Source of the DNA: JALZKA01 sp963753385
GTDB lineage: Bacteria; Actinomycetota; Thermoleophilia; Solirubrobacterales; 70-9
Direction: 5' to 3'
DNA length: 64,000 bases
Assembly: GCA_963753385.1 (NCBI GenBank)
Contig: CAVWCC010000008.1
Span: forward strand, 744,001 to 808,000
Under the pieces are notes generated by a model that saw nothing but the letters and a program-made list of their open reading frames with translations, did not search any database and was not told the DNA's origin. The position numbers were made by a program, and so were the translations under genes. This document shows, piece after piece, positions 30,262-39,718 of this stretch; the stretch's first letter is position 1; the number at the start of each line of letters is the position of its first letter.

Positions 30262-33186
30262 ATGGGAAGCCGCCGCCGCAGCACGATCATCCTCGTCCTC
30301 GTGATCGCCCTGATGATCGGGTCGGCGTGGGTGATCGCCGACAAGCCGACGCAGCAGGGCCTCGACCTCCAGGGTGGGACCGAGCTGGTCTACGAGGCGC
30401 GCGGGACGCCGGCCGTCCCGGACCCAAGCCCCGAGGACGTCGACCGCGCGGTCGAGCTGATCCGCGACCGGGTCGACTCGCTGGGCGTCTCCGAGCCCGA
30501 GATCGCGCGGATCGGGGAGCTCCAGATCTCAGTTGGGCTGCCGCAGGTCCAGAACGCCCAGGACGCGATCAACCAGGTGGGGCAAACCTCGCAGCTCTTC
30601 TTCTACGACTTCGAGCCGAACGTGATCAGCGCCACGCCGGGCGGGGGACCGAGCGCGGAGCCGCGTCCTTTCAACCGGCTGATTGACGCCGTCAGGGAGG
30701 CGCAGGAACAGGAGCCTGAATGCGCTCCGGATGAAGAAACGGGAGAACCGCTCTGTACCTCCGAGGACGGCTACTACTACCTGTTCGACGAGAACTCGCT
30801 GCAGCCGATCGGCGTCGACGGCCAGCCGGTCACCGACGGCTCGGGCGTGGGGCCGGCGCGCGAGAGGGATGACCTCTTCCTGAGCTTCCCGGACAACCGG
30901 CAGCCCCCGGGGACGGTCGTCGAGAAGATCCCGCAGGGCTACGTGATCCTCCGCGAGGAGGAGACGCCGGACAACCCCGACACCGACGTCAACGAGTCCG
31001 AGACGACGCCGCGGGGCTGGTTCCTGCTGCGCGACCGCCCCGAACTGACGGGCGACCAGATCCGAAACCCGGAGCAGCAGACCGACCCGACCACGGGCGA
31101 GCTCGCGGTCACGTTCGACTTCACCGACGAGGGGCAGGACGCGTTCCAGAGGGTCACGCGCAGGATCGCGGACCGCGGCGCCGCCAAGCCGGAGGCATTC
31201 CAGGCCACCACGCCCGAGCAGGCCGCAGCGATCTCCGACTCGTTCGCCGTCGTCCTCGACGGCGAGATCGTCTCGCGCCCGATCATCAACTTCCGCGAGA
31301 ACCCGGACGGGATCCCCGGCAATACGGGCGCTCAGATCTCCGGCAGCTTCACGCTCCAGGAGGCGCAGGACCTCGCCGAGTTCCTGCGGATCGGCGCGCT
31401 CCCGGTCGAGCTGACCCTCCTGAGCCAGAGCACCGTGTCGGCCACCCTCGGGCAGGAGGCGCTCGACGGCGCAATCCTGGCCGGGCTCGCGGGCCTGGCG
31501 CTCGTGCTCCTCTTCCTGGTCGCCTACTACCGGTTCCTGGGCTTCGTCGCGGCGCTCGGGCTGTTCGTCTACGCGCTGTTCTACCTGGCGCTGATCAAGC
31601 TGATCCCGATCACCCTGACCCTGCCCGGCATCGCGGGATTGATCCTCACGGTCGGCGTCGCGGCCGACTCGAACATCGTGATCTTCGAGCGGATCAAGGA
31701 GGAGATCCGCCACGGGCGCTCGATGCTGTCGGCGATCACGCAGGGCTATCGCAAGGGCATCGCGACGATCATCGACGCGAACGTGATCACCCTGATCACG
31801 GCGTTCGTCCTGTTCGTTCTCGCGACCGCAGGCGTCAAGGGGTTCGCGCTCACCCTCGGGATCGGCACGATCGTCTCCCTCTTCACAGCCGTGCTGTTCA
31901 CGCAGGCGGTGCTCGCCGTGCTCGGGCGCGCGCACTTCCTGCGCTCGCCTCGGTTCCTGGGCGCCCGCGAGCGCGACGCCGAGTGGTCGTTCGACTTCAC
32001 CGGGATGTCGAAGTACTTCTTCTCGGCCTCCGGACTGATCCTGACGATCGGCGCGATCGCCTTCGCGACCCAGCAGTTCAACTTCGGCATCGACTTCGAG
32101 TCGGGCACCCGGATCAAGGCCGCGCTCGCCGAGGAAGCGACATCGGACGAGGTTCGCAGCACGCTCCAGGGCGCGGATCCGCCGATCGACGGCATCGACA
32201 ACGCGGAGATCACAACGGTCGAGGAGCCCGAGTTCGGCGAGAACGTGATCCAGATCCAGGGCAAGATCCCCGCCGATCAGGCGCAGGACGTGCAACCGGC
32301 GCTGGAGGAGGCGTTCGGCCTCGAGCGGGCGGACGGAATCGACACGGATTCGGTGGGCCCGACCTTCGGCGAGCAGATCGCGCGCAGCGCCGTGATCGCG
32401 CTGATCTTCTCGCTGATCGTGATCTCGGGGTACGTCGCGATCCGGTTCGAGGCCAAGTACGCGGTCCCGATCCTGATCGCCCTCGTCCACGACCTCCTGA
32501 TCGCGGGCGGGATCTACGCGCTGCTCGGCTTCGAGGTGAACAGCGGAACGGTGGCGGCGTTCCTGACGATCCTCGGCTACTCGATGTACGACACGGTGAT
32601 TGTCTTCGACCGGATCCGCGAGAACGTGCCGCGGATGCCGCGCGCCGCGTTCTCACAGATCGTGAACCGCTCGATGAGCGAGGTTCTGACCCGGTCGCTG
32701 ATCACGGGCCTCTCGACCGTCTTCCTGCTGACGATGATCCTGATCTTCGCCGACGAGACCCTGCGCGGCTTCGCGACGGCGATGATGATCGGGATCGCGT
32801 CGGGTACGTACTCGTCGATCTTCATCGCGTCGCCCGTCCTCACCGAGTGGAAGGAGCGCGAGCCCGCCTACCGCGCCCGCCGCCGCAACATCACGGAGCA
32901 GATGGGATACGTCCCGGTCTTCCCCGAGCAGAACGTGGTCGCCAAGGTCGAGGGCCACGAGGAGGAGGAGGAGGCGCCCGAGCTGCCCGCCGCAGAACCG
33001 GAGCCGGTCGCGCCTGAGCCCGAGGCTCCAGAGCCCGAACCCGCCGCCGAGGAGCGCGCACCCGCGGCTCTGGCCGATCAGCCGGAGGCCGCGGCTGAGC
33101 CCGAGGCCGAGCCCGCGCCGCCTGCCCCTCCCGAGCGCCCGCGCCGGCAGCAGCGGAAGCGTCGCAAGCACGGGAGGAGGCGCTAG
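30262..33186 (+). CDS. secDF: Fused protein translocase subunit SecDF
   Basis: A 974-residue fusion of SecD and SecF, the proton-driven accessory of the Sec translocon. SecD part: N-terminal helix (IILVLVIALMIGSAWVI), the DLQGGTELVYEA motif, a large periplasmic domain (30-380), then six helices with SATLGQEALDGAILAGLAGLAL and GVAADSNIVIFERIKEEIRHGRS (about 470). SecF part from about 575: FDFTGMSKYFF, NFGIDFESGTRIKA, and GYSMYDTVIVFDRIREN (about 775). The last 70 residues are a Pro/Glu/Ala-rich tail with a basic end (RRQQRKRRKHGRRR). In most actinobacteria secD and secF are separate; here they are one chain. A downstream GTG overlaps the stop. Confidence 0.95.
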   Translation: MGSRRRSTIILVLVIALMIGSAWVIADKPTQQGLDLQGGTELVYEARGTPAVPDPSPEDVDRAVELIRDRVDSLGVSEPEIARIGELQISVGLPQVQNAQDAINQVGQTSQLFFYDFEPNVISATPGGGPSAEPRPFNRLIDAVREAQEQEPECAPDEETGEPLCTSEDGYYYLFDENSLQPIGVDGQPVTDGSGVGPARERDDLFLSFPDNRQPPGTVVEKIPQGYVILREEETPDNPDTDVNESETTPRGWFLLRDRPELTGDQIRNPEQQTDPTTGELAVTFDFTDEGQDAFQRVTRRIADRGAAKPEAFQATTPEQAAAISDSFAVVLDGEIVSRPIINFRENPDGIPGNTGAQISGSFTLQEAQDLAEFLRIGALPVELTLLSQSTVSATLGQEALDGAILAGLAGLALVLLFLVAYYRFLGFVAALGLFVYALFYLALIKLIPITLTLPGIAGLILTVGVAADSNIVIFERIKEEIRHGRSMLSAITQGYRKGIATIIDANVITLITAFVLFVLATAGVKGFALTLGIGTIVSLFTAVLFTQAVLAVLGRAHFLRSPRFLGARERDAEWSFDFTGMSKYFFSASGLILTIGAIAFATQQFNFGIDFESGTRIKAALAEEATSDEVRSTLQGADPPIDGIDNAEITTVEEPEFGENVIQIQGKIPADQAQDVQPALEEAFGLERADGIDTDSVGPTFGEQIARSAVIALIFSLIVISGYVAIRFEAKYAVPILIALVHDLLIAGGIYALLGFEVNSGTVAAFLTILGYSMYDTVIVFDRIRENVPRMPRAAFSQIVNRSMSEVLTRSLITGLSTVFLLTMILIFADETLRGFATAMMIGIASGTYSSIFIASPVLTEWKEREPAYRARRRNITEQMGYVPVFPEQNVVAKVEGHEEEEEAPELPAAEPEPVAPEPEAPEPEPAAEERAPAALADQPEAAAEPEAEPAPPAPPERPRRQQRKRRKHGRRR

Positions 33187-33458
33187 TGGCTGCGCTCGTC
33201 TGGTTCACCGTCGGGGTCGCCCTCTGGCACTTCACCGTGCTCCTCCCCGACCGCTTCTGGGGCGGGATCGTGGGCGCGCTCCTCGGCGCGGTCACGGGCG
33301 CGATGGTGTCCGGGGCGCTGGCGCAGATCGCCCTTGGAGAGTCGATCGGCCAGACCGACTTCGCGACCGTCCTCTACGCCGTCCCCGGCACGGTGATCGG
33401 GCTCGCGGTCACCTACGCGGCCGGCGTCCGCGCCGAGCGCGACGCCGTCCAGCACTGA
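33186..33458 (+). CDS. Small membrane protein coupled to secDF
   Basis: A 90-residue protein starting with a GTG at the last base of the secDF stop codon region. It has hydrophobic segments at about 3-20 (LVWFTVGVALWHFTVLL), 25-50 (WGGIVGALLGAVTGAMVSGAL) and 66-84 (VLYAVPGTVIGLAVTYA). Similar small proteins follow secF in Thermoleophilia-like contexts; no function is known. Its coupling suggests the product is made with the translocon. Confidence 0.65.
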   Translation: MAALVWFTVGVALWHFTVLLPDRFWGGIVGALLGAVTGAMVSGALAQIALGESIGQTDFATVLYAVPGTVIGLAVTYAAGVRAERDAVQH

Positions 33459-33489
33459 TCTAGGGGGAGATTCCGTCTGCGGCCGTCCC

Positions 33490-33495
33490 TAGCTT
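33490..33495 (+). promoter_or_regulatory. Candidate -10 element of recJ (leaderless)
   Basis: TAGCTT ends six bases before GTG 33502 with GGGGCG between; the spacing is too short for a ribosome-binding site. Confidence 0.45.
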
Positions 33496-33501
33496 GGGGC
33501 G

Positions 33502-36090
33502 GTGAGTCCAAGCGACCGCAGCCCTCCGGCCGAGTTCACGCTCGCGCCGTTCAGCTACGACGAGGCGGCGGCGCTGATGCGGGAGCTTGGCCTGCCCGAG
33601 CCGGTCGCCGTCGCGCTCGTGCGCCGGGGCCACCGCACGGCCGAGCAGGCCCGTGCGTTCCTCGCGGCCGAGGAAACCCACGACCCGTCCCTCTTCGGCG
33701 GCATGGGCGAGGCCGTCGCGGTGATCCGGGACGCGATCTCGCGTGGCGAGCTCATCACCGTCCACGGCGACTACGACGTCGACGGCGTCACCTCGACCGC
33801 GATCATGGTCTCGACCCTGCGCGAGCTCGGCGCCGAGTGCGACTGGCTGATCCCGGCGCGAGCCGAGGACGGGTACGGGCTGACCGCGGCGACGGTCGAG
33901 CGCTTGGCCGAGCGCGGCACGGGCCTGGTGGTCACCGTGGACTGCGGGATCACCTCGGTGGCCGAGGTCGCAGCCGCAAGGGCCCGCGGGATCGCCGCGG
34001 TCGTCACCGACCACCATCAGCCGGGCGAGGAGCTGCCCGACTGCCCGATCGTCCATCCGATCGTTTCCGGCTACCCCTACGAGCACCTGTGCGCGGCCGG
34101 CGTCGCCCACAAGCTCGCCGCCGCGCTCGCCGGCCCCGAGCGGGCGGAGCGCGACCTCGACCTCGTCGCCCTGGCGACGGTCGCGGACATGGTCCCGCTG
34201 ACCGGCGAGAACCGCTCGCTGGTCAGGCGCGGGCTCGAGCAGGCGCGACGCGGTGCCCGCCCCGGGCTGCGGGCGCTGATGGCCGTCGCTCAGGTCGTCC
34301 CCGAGCGGCTCGACGAGGGCGCCCTGGGATTCCGGCTCGCGCCGCGAATCAACGCGGCGGGCCGGCTCTACCGGGCCGACGGGGCCGTCGAGCTGTTCCT
34401 GACTCGCGACGACGAGCGCGCGGCCCGGATCGCGGCGGAGCTCGACCGCTCAAACCAGGAACGCCGCCAGACCGAGGCCGAGGTCCTCGCCGCCGCCGAG
34501 CGCGCGCTGACCGAGCTGGGCACGAGGGGGGAGGAGGCGCCGGCGATCGTGCTCTGGGGCGAGGACTGGCACCCGGGCGTGGTCGGGATCTGCGCGTCGC
34601 GCCTCGCCGAGCGGCGCCTGAAGCCGACCGTCCTGATCGCCCTCGACGGGTCACGCGGCCGGGGCTCGGGGCGCAGCGTGCCCGGATTCGACCTCCTGGC
34701 CGGGCTGGGCGCCTGCAAAGAGACCCTCGCGCGCTACGGGGGCCATCGTGCCGCGGCTGGGCTCGAGATCGAGCGGGAGCGCCTCGATGAGTTCCGCGAC
34801 CTCTTCTGGGCCCACGCGAAGGATGTGATCGATCCGCGCTCGGCGATGGGTCTGGAGACGGTGGACGCGGTGGTGGGCGGCGAGTCGCTCGGCCACGACG
34901 TCGCCACCGCGCTGGAGCGGCTTGGGCCGTTCGGCAAGGGCAACCCGGAGATCCGGCTGCTCGTGCCCGCCGCGAGGATCGGGGACGTCCGGGCGATGGG
35001 AGAGGGCGAGCGGCACGCTCGGTTCAGCCTGGCGAGCGGCCCCGCCCGCGCGTCGGGCGTCGCCTTCGGGGTGGGAACATCGCTCGCGGGCGTGGCCGAG
35101 AACGGCCCGCTCGACGTGTCGCTCAGACTCGAGCTCGACGAGTGGAACGGTGCGGTGTCGCCTCGGATCGTGCTCGGCTCGCTCTATCCCTCGCCGGCCG
35201 GCGGAGGGGCCGACCTGCATTGTCCCGACGAGGAGCACGCCGGCCGCCTCGCGGCGGCGCTCGAACGTGACCCCGTCCTGGACGAAGCCTCGGTCGCGTT
35301 CACACATGCCCGTGTCCGGGTCGATCGCACCCGAGCTTCAGCAACCGCGTCGGTCGCCGCGCTCACTTCGTCGGGCGAGCCGGTCCTGGTGGTCTGCGCG
35401 GATGCGGTCTGGCGGCGCGGGCTCGTCGAGAGCGCCGCCAGCCCGGCGCGCTTCGGAGGGGGGCGCAGCGCGGTCATCGCCAGTCGCGGATCGGTCGAGT
35501 CCGGCCTCGCCGCTTCCGCGCGGCTGCTCGAGGAGGGCAGGGGTGGGATCGCCCTGGTCGACTGGCCCGTGCTGGCGCTGCACCCCGAGCTCGCCGCCGA
35601 GTTCCCGCACGTCGTGCTCGCCGACCCCGCGCCCGAGCCGCGGGTCGAGGCGGTGGCGTTGGCCGCGGCCCGACGGGCGGCCGGTCACGCGCACGTCCTT
35701 AGCTCGCACGAGGACCCGGCCCTCTCCCTCCGGGCGCTCGAGCTGAGCTTCCCGTCCCGGGCTGCTCTGGGCCCCGTTTACCGCGAGCTTCGCGACCGCG
35801 CTGCCCGCCCGCTCGGCCTCGAAGCCGTGCGCGGAGCAGTCGAGGCGGGCGGAGCCGAGGTCCGCTCACCCGAATGGTGCGGCCGGGCGATCCGGATCCT
35901 GGCCGAGATCGGCGTCGTTCGGCTGGCCGGTAGCCGCGCTGCACCGATGCTCGAGGTCGTATCCTCGGTGCGCGGGGAGCTCGAGCGTTCGCCCAGCTTC
36001 GCCGCCAACCAGAAGGCTCACGAGGAGTGCGTGCGATTCCTGACCAGGGGCAAAGAACAGAGCTCGATCCCGATGCCGGCGGCGGCCTAG
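33502..36090 (+). CDS. recJ: Single-stranded-DNA-specific exonuclease RecJ
   Basis: An 862-residue DHH-superfamily nuclease. Motif I ITVHGDYDVDGVTSTA (about 85-100), the second acidic/Thr block VVTVDCGITS, motif III VTDHHQPGEELPDC (about 168-181) and the DHHA1-like part ILWGEDWHPGVVGICASRLAERRLKPTVLIALDG ... RSVPGFDLLAGL (about 350-400) are present. An OB-like domain follows near 480. The C-terminal 280 residues exceed E. coli RecJ and resemble the extension in long RecJ forms. It digests 5'-3' single strands in recombination and repair. The 3' end overlaps rel by 64 bases. Confidence 0.95.
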   Translation: MSPSDRSPPAEFTLAPFSYDEAAALMRELGLPEPVAVALVRRGHRTAEQARAFLAAEETHDPSLFGGMGEAVAVIRDAISRGELITVHGDYDVDGVTSTAIMVSTLRELGAECDWLIPARAEDGYGLTAATVERLAERGTGLVVTVDCGITSVAEVAAARARGIAAVVTDHHQPGEELPDCPIVHPIVSGYPYEHLCAAGVAHKLAAALAGPERAERDLDLVALATVADMVPLTGENRSLVRRGLEQARRGARPGLRALMAVAQVVPERLDEGALGFRLAPRINAAGRLYRADGAVELFLTRDDERAARIAAELDRSNQERRQTEAEVLAAAERALTELGTRGEEAPAIVLWGEDWHPGVVGICASRLAERRLKPTVLIALDGSRGRGSGRSVPGFDLLAGLGACKETLARYGGHRAAAGLEIERERLDEFRDLFWAHAKDVIDPRSAMGLETVDAVVGGESLGHDVATALERLGPFGKGNPEIRLLVPAARIGDVRAMGEGERHARFSLASGPARASGVAFGVGTSLAGVAENGPLDVSLRLELDEWNGAVSPRIVLGSLYPSPAGGGADLHCPDEEHAGRLAAALERDPVLDEASVAFTHARVRVDRTRASATASVAALTSSGEPVLVVCADAVWRRGLVESAASPARFGGGRSAVIASRGSVESGLAASARLLEEGRGGIALVDWPVLALHPELAAEFPHVVLADPAPEPRVEAVALAAARRAAGHAHVLSSHEDPALSLRALELSFPSRAALGPVYRELRDRAARPLGLEAVRGAVEAGGAEVRSPEWCGRAIRILAEIGVVRLAGSRAAPMLEVVSSVRGELERSPSFAANQKAHEECVRFLTRGKEQSSIPMPAAA

Positions 36091-38456
36091 ACGGCGAGCC
36101 GCAAAACGGCGATCCGGCGGCCGCGGACGGCTCGCTTCCGGTCACCGACGGTCACACCCGGGTCGGGACCCGGGAGCACACGACCGTCATCAAGCTCGAG
36201 GACGACGAATACACGCGCTCGCTTGCGCCTGAGGACCGGGCGCTCCTGGGCGACCTGTTCGCGGTCGTCACCGAGCACGCGGAGGAGGGGACCGACCCCC
36301 TCGACCGACGTGCCGCCGAGCAGGCCTTCGCGTTCGCCTGCGAGCGCCACGCCGACCAGCGCCGGCGCTCGGGGGAGGACTTCATCACGCACCCGGTCGA
36401 GGTGGCCAAGATCTGCGCGGGCCTGCGGCTCGACACCGAAACCCTCTGCGCTGCGCTTTTGCATGACACGGTGGAGGACACGTCGGCGAGCCTCGAGGAG
36501 GTGCAGGAGCTCTTCGGCGAGTCGATCGCCGGCCTGGTTGACGGCGTCACGAAGCTGACCGGGATCACGTTCCAGAGCCGCGACGAGAACCAGGCCGAGA
36601 ACTACCGGAAGATGATGGTGGCGATGGCCACCGACGTGCGGGTCATCCTGATCAAGCTCGCCGACCGCCTGCACAACATGCGAACGCTGAGCGCGTTGCC
36701 GAAGAACAAGCAGATCGAGAAGGCGCGCGAGACGCTCGAGATCTACGCACCGCTCGCCCACCGCCTGGGGATCCACGCGATCAAGTGGGAGCTCGAGGAC
36801 CTCTCGTTCCAGCGCCTCCATCCGCGCAAGTACGACGAGATCAAGAAGCTCGTCGCCCAACAGCGCGACGACCGCGAGAGCTACGTGACCGAGGCGGGCG
36901 AGTTCCTGCGCAAGGAGCTCGCGGCAGTGGGGATCGAGGCCGAGATCTCCGGCCGCGCCAAGCACTTCTATTCGATCTACTCGAAGATGACCAAGAAGGG
37001 GCGGGAGTTCAACGAGATCTATGACCTCACCGCGATGCGAGTCCTGGTCGCGTCGGTCAAGGACTGCTACGGCGCGATCGGGATCATCCACTCGATCTGG
37101 AAGCCGCTGCCCGGCCGCTTCAAGGACTTCGTCGCGACGCCGAAGCTGAATCTGTACCAGGCCCTCCACACGACCGTGATCGGTCCCGAGGGCCGGCCGC
37201 TCGAGATCCAGATCCGGACGCCGGAGATGCACCGGATCGCCGAGTACGGCATCGCCGGGCACGTGCTCTACAAGGAGTCGCCGTCGGGCGTCCGGACCAA
37301 GTCGAAGGGCGGCGACGTCGCCAAGGAGAAGATGACCTGGCTTCGGCAGCTCCTCGAGGCCGAGGGCGATCAGGAGCCGGCCGAGTTCCTCGAGTCGCTC
37401 AAGGTCGACCTGTTCGAGGACGAGGTCTTCGTGTTCACGCCGAAGGGCGAGGTGAAGAACCTCTCCGCGGGGTCGACCCCGCTCGACTTCGCCTATGCGG
37501 TCCACACCGACGTCGGGCACCGCTGCGTGGGCGCGAAGGTGAACGGCAAGATCGTCCCGCTCCACTACCAGCTGAAGTCGGGCGACATCGTCGAGGTCCT
37601 GACCTCGAAGCAGGAGCGCGGGCCATCGCGCGACTGGCTCTCGGTCGTGCGGACCACGAGGGCGCGGAACAAGATCCGCGCCTTCCTCAACCGCGACTGG
37701 CGCGAGGACTCCGAGCGCCGGGGCCGCGAGGAGCTGCAGGAGGCGCTTCGGAAGCAGGGCCTGCCGCCGCAACGGATCGCCGGATCGCCGCTCCTCGCCG
37801 ACGTGATCCGCGAGATGGGGTTCCGCAAGGGCGACGACTTCTACGTCGCTCTCGGCGGCGCCAAGATCTCGGCCCGCACCGTCGTCAACAAGGTCATGCA
37901 GCGGCTGAAGTCGGGCGAGGCCGTTGCCGGCGACGAGACCGAGGCCCGTCTGGCCGGCGTGCTCGAAGGCCGCGACGAACGCCAGCGCCGCACCCAGGAG
38001 GCGTCCAACTACGGGATCGTCGTCCAGGGAATCGACGACGTCATGGTCCGCCTGGCCAAGTGCTGCCGGCCGGTGCCGGGCGACGAGATCGTCGGCTACG
38101 TCTCGCTCGGGCGCGGGATCACGATCCACCGCGAGGACTGCAAGAACGTGAAGGCGCTGATGAAGGCCCCCGAGCGGTTCACCGACGTCGCCTGGGAGGG
38201 CGAGAACGCCGCGTCGTACCGGGTTGAGCTCGAGATCGACGCCTGGGACCGCCCGCGCCTCCTGGAAGACCTCTCGCGGACCTTCGCCGAGACCGGCGTC
38301 AACATCATCGAGGCCTGGTGCTCGACCAAGCACCCGATGGTCAAGAACCGGTTCGTCGTCGAGGTCGGGGACTCAGAACAGCTTCGCCAGTGCGTCTCGC
38401 GCCTGCGCCACGTCGACGCGGTGTTCGATGCGTACCGCGTGACGCCGACCGCTTAG
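36027..38456 (+). CDS. rel: Bifunctional (p)ppGpp synthetase/hydrolase Rel
   Basis: An 809-residue RSH protein. Hydrolase HD domain: RRSGEDFITHPVEVAKICAGL and LCAALLHDTVEDT (HD-x-x-E-D, about residue 145-155), LIKLADRLHNMRTL. Synthetase: GRAKHFYSIYSKMTKKG, YDLTAMRVLV, and the loop LPGRFKDFVATPKLNLYQALHTTV, where RFKD (R-x-K-D) is the mark of bifunctional enzymes. TGS (VFTPKGEVKNLSAGSTPLDFAYAVHTDVGHRCVGAKVNG), a Cys-containing CC domain (CCRPVPGDEIVGYVSLGRGITIHREDC) and ACT domain follow. Degraded or made ppGpp controls the stringent response. GTG 36027 overlaps recJ; a shorter start cannot be excluded. Confidence 0.96.
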   Translation: MRAIPDQGQRTELDPDAGGGLDGEPQNGDPAAADGSLPVTDGHTRVGTREHTTVIKLEDDEYTRSLAPEDRALLGDLFAVVTEHAEEGTDPLDRRAAEQAFAFACERHADQRRRSGEDFITHPVEVAKICAGLRLDTETLCAALLHDTVEDTSASLEEVQELFGESIAGLVDGVTKLTGITFQSRDENQAENYRKMMVAMATDVRVILIKLADRLHNMRTLSALPKNKQIEKARETLEIYAPLAHRLGIHAIKWELEDLSFQRLHPRKYDEIKKLVAQQRDDRESYVTEAGEFLRKELAAVGIEAEISGRAKHFYSIYSKMTKKGREFNEIYDLTAMRVLVASVKDCYGAIGIIHSIWKPLPGRFKDFVATPKLNLYQALHTTVIGPEGRPLEIQIRTPEMHRIAEYGIAGHVLYKESPSGVRTKSKGGDVAKEKMTWLRQLLEAEGDQEPAEFLESLKVDLFEDEVFVFTPKGEVKNLSAGSTPLDFAYAVHTDVGHRCVGAKVNGKIVPLHYQLKSGDIVEVLTSKQERGPSRDWLSVVRTTRARNKIRAFLNRDWREDSERRGREELQEALRKQGLPPQRIAGSPLLADVIREMGFRKGDDFYVALGGAKISARTVVNKVMQRLKSGEAVAGDETEARLAGVLEGRDERQRRTQEASNYGIVVQGIDDVMVRLAKCCRPVPGDEIVGYVSLGRGITIHREDCKNVKALMKAPERFTDVAWEGENAASYRVELEIDAWDRPRLLEDLSRTFAETGVNIIEAWCSTKHPMVKNRFVVEVGDSEQLRQCVSRLRHVDAVFDAYRVTPTA

Positions 38457-39328
38457 TGGCCCGGCCGAGCGTCTCCGTAGTCGTGCCCTTCCGGGGCAGT
38501 GAGGGGGATGCCCGTAGGCTGGCGGCGAGCCTCGAGCGCCTCGAGTTGCGGCAGCGCGACGAGCTGATCGTGGCAGACAACTCGGGGGCGGAAGCGTCTC
38601 ACTACGTCTATGAACCGGGGGGTGGGAGCCAGACGCAGCGTCGTGTCGTTCGGGCCGGTGGCGAGCGCTCCTCGTACCACGCACGCAATGTCGGCGCAGC
38701 CGCCGCGCGCGGTGACTGGCTCCTCTTCATTGACTCGGACTGCCTACCGGGCCCGGACCTCCTCGATTCCTACTTCGACCCGCCCGCGGATACACGCGCC
38801 GGCGCCCTCGCAGGCGCGGTAACCACCGACCCCGGCCAGGACGCCTTCCTCGCCCGCTACGCGAGCGATCGCAAGTTCCTCGACCAGGAGAGTGGCCTCC
38901 ACACGGCGGGCGCGGCCGCCGCGACCGCGAACCTCATGGTTCGCCGCGAGGCTTTCGAGGCGCTCGGCGGCTTCGCCGAGGGGATCCGGTCCGGCGGGGA
39001 CGTCGACCTCTGCCGGCGGTTGCTCGCCGCGGACTGGACGATCGAGCGCCGGCCCGGCGCGGTCGTACACCACCTCCACCGCGAGTCGCTGGTCGACCTG
39101 CTGGGCTCGATCGCCCGTTACGCGGCGGGCGCGCGCTGGCTGAACGAGCGCTATCCGGGCACGGCGCCGCGGTGGCCGCTGGGGCACGGCCTGGCGCTCT
39201 GCGCGCGCGATATCACCCTCGACCTCGCGCGACTGCGCTTCGAGCGCGCCGCGTTCCGCAGCGTCGACGCGCTCGGAATGTTCGCGCACGTGATCGGCTA
39301 CTCGCGCTCGAACGCCGCTTGTCGCTAG
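38456..39328 (+). CDS. Family 2 glycosyltransferase
   Basis: A 290-residue GT-A enzyme starting at a GTG that overlaps the rel stop by one base. The nucleotide-binding start is PSVSVVVPFRGSE, the SSYHARNVGAAAARGDWLLFIDSDCLPGPDLL stretch contains the DSD metal motif (about 94-96), and the acceptor helices include VRREAFEALGGFAEGIRSGGDVDLCRRLLAADW. It lacks transmembrane segments. The sugar transferred is unknown; the coupling to rel is unusual. Confidence 0.85.
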   Translation: MARPSVSVVVPFRGSEGDARRLAASLERLELRQRDELIVADNSGAEASHYVYEPGGGSQTQRRVVRAGGERSSYHARNVGAAAARGDWLLFIDSDCLPGPDLLDSYFDPPADTRAGALAGAVTTDPGQDAFLARYASDRKFLDQESGLHTAGAAAATANLMVRREAFEALGGFAEGIRSGGDVDLCRRLLAADWTIERRPGAVVHHLHRESLVDLLGSIARYAAGARWLNERYPGTAPRWPLGHGLALCARDITLDLARLRFERAAFRSVDALGMFAHVIGYSRSNAACR

Positions 39329-39654
39329 CGCAGGTGCCAGACGAGGAGGGCAGCCACGACCAGGCCGGCCGCGATAGCGCGGCCGGCGATCTGGTTGACG
39401 TCGATCGCCGGCTCCCAGCGGACATGAGCGCCGGTGATCACGTATGCGCCGACGGGGCGGGCGCCAAGCCCGAAGCCGCTGCCTCCTCCGGTCCCCTTGT
39501 TCGGCTCGATGCTCTCGCCGCTGCCGCCGCCAGCACCGCCGCCGACCGCGGCCGCGGGGATCACGGTCACGCCGTCCCGCTCGTACGGGTCGCCGTAGAC
39601 ACGCTTCACCGTGATCGCGTCGCGCGCCTGCGCGATCGTCTCCTGAACGTCCAT
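39325..39654 (-). CDS. GerW/YtfJ-like (sporulation protein YtfJ family) protein
   Basis: A 109-residue protein: short helix, then VKRVYGDPYERDGVTVIPAAAVGGGAGGG, a Gly-rich block GGGSGFGLGARPVGAYVITGAHVRWEPAIDVNQI, and a C-terminal hydrophobic helix (AGRAIAAGLVVAALLVW). This is the PF09579-type YtfJ/GerW pattern, first seen in spore formers but present in many non-spore-forming actinobacteria. The C-terminal helix adds a membrane anchor. Its end overlaps the convergent glycosyltransferase gene by four bases. A direct role in sporulation is not implied. Confidence 0.75.
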   Translation of the reverse strand: MDVQETIAQARDAITVKRVYGDPYERDGVTVIPAAAVGGGAGGGSGESIEPNKGTGGGSGFGLGARPVGAYVITGAHVRWEPAIDVNQIAGRAIAAGLVVAALLVWHLR

Positions 39655-39718
39655 CTCGCATCACCTCTCGCTCGAACGACGGATCTCCGGACATAGTGTC
39701 CGGGAATCCGCCGCGGGG

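Noticed and set aside
30529..32490. A 653-codon minus-strand frame opposite secDF
   Set aside because: Low-complexity Arg/Glu/Asp sequence without domains; secDF on the plus strand is unambiguous.
36087..38333. A 748-codon minus-strand frame opposite rel
   Set aside because: It is a shadow frame; the Rel motifs on the plus strand are complete.
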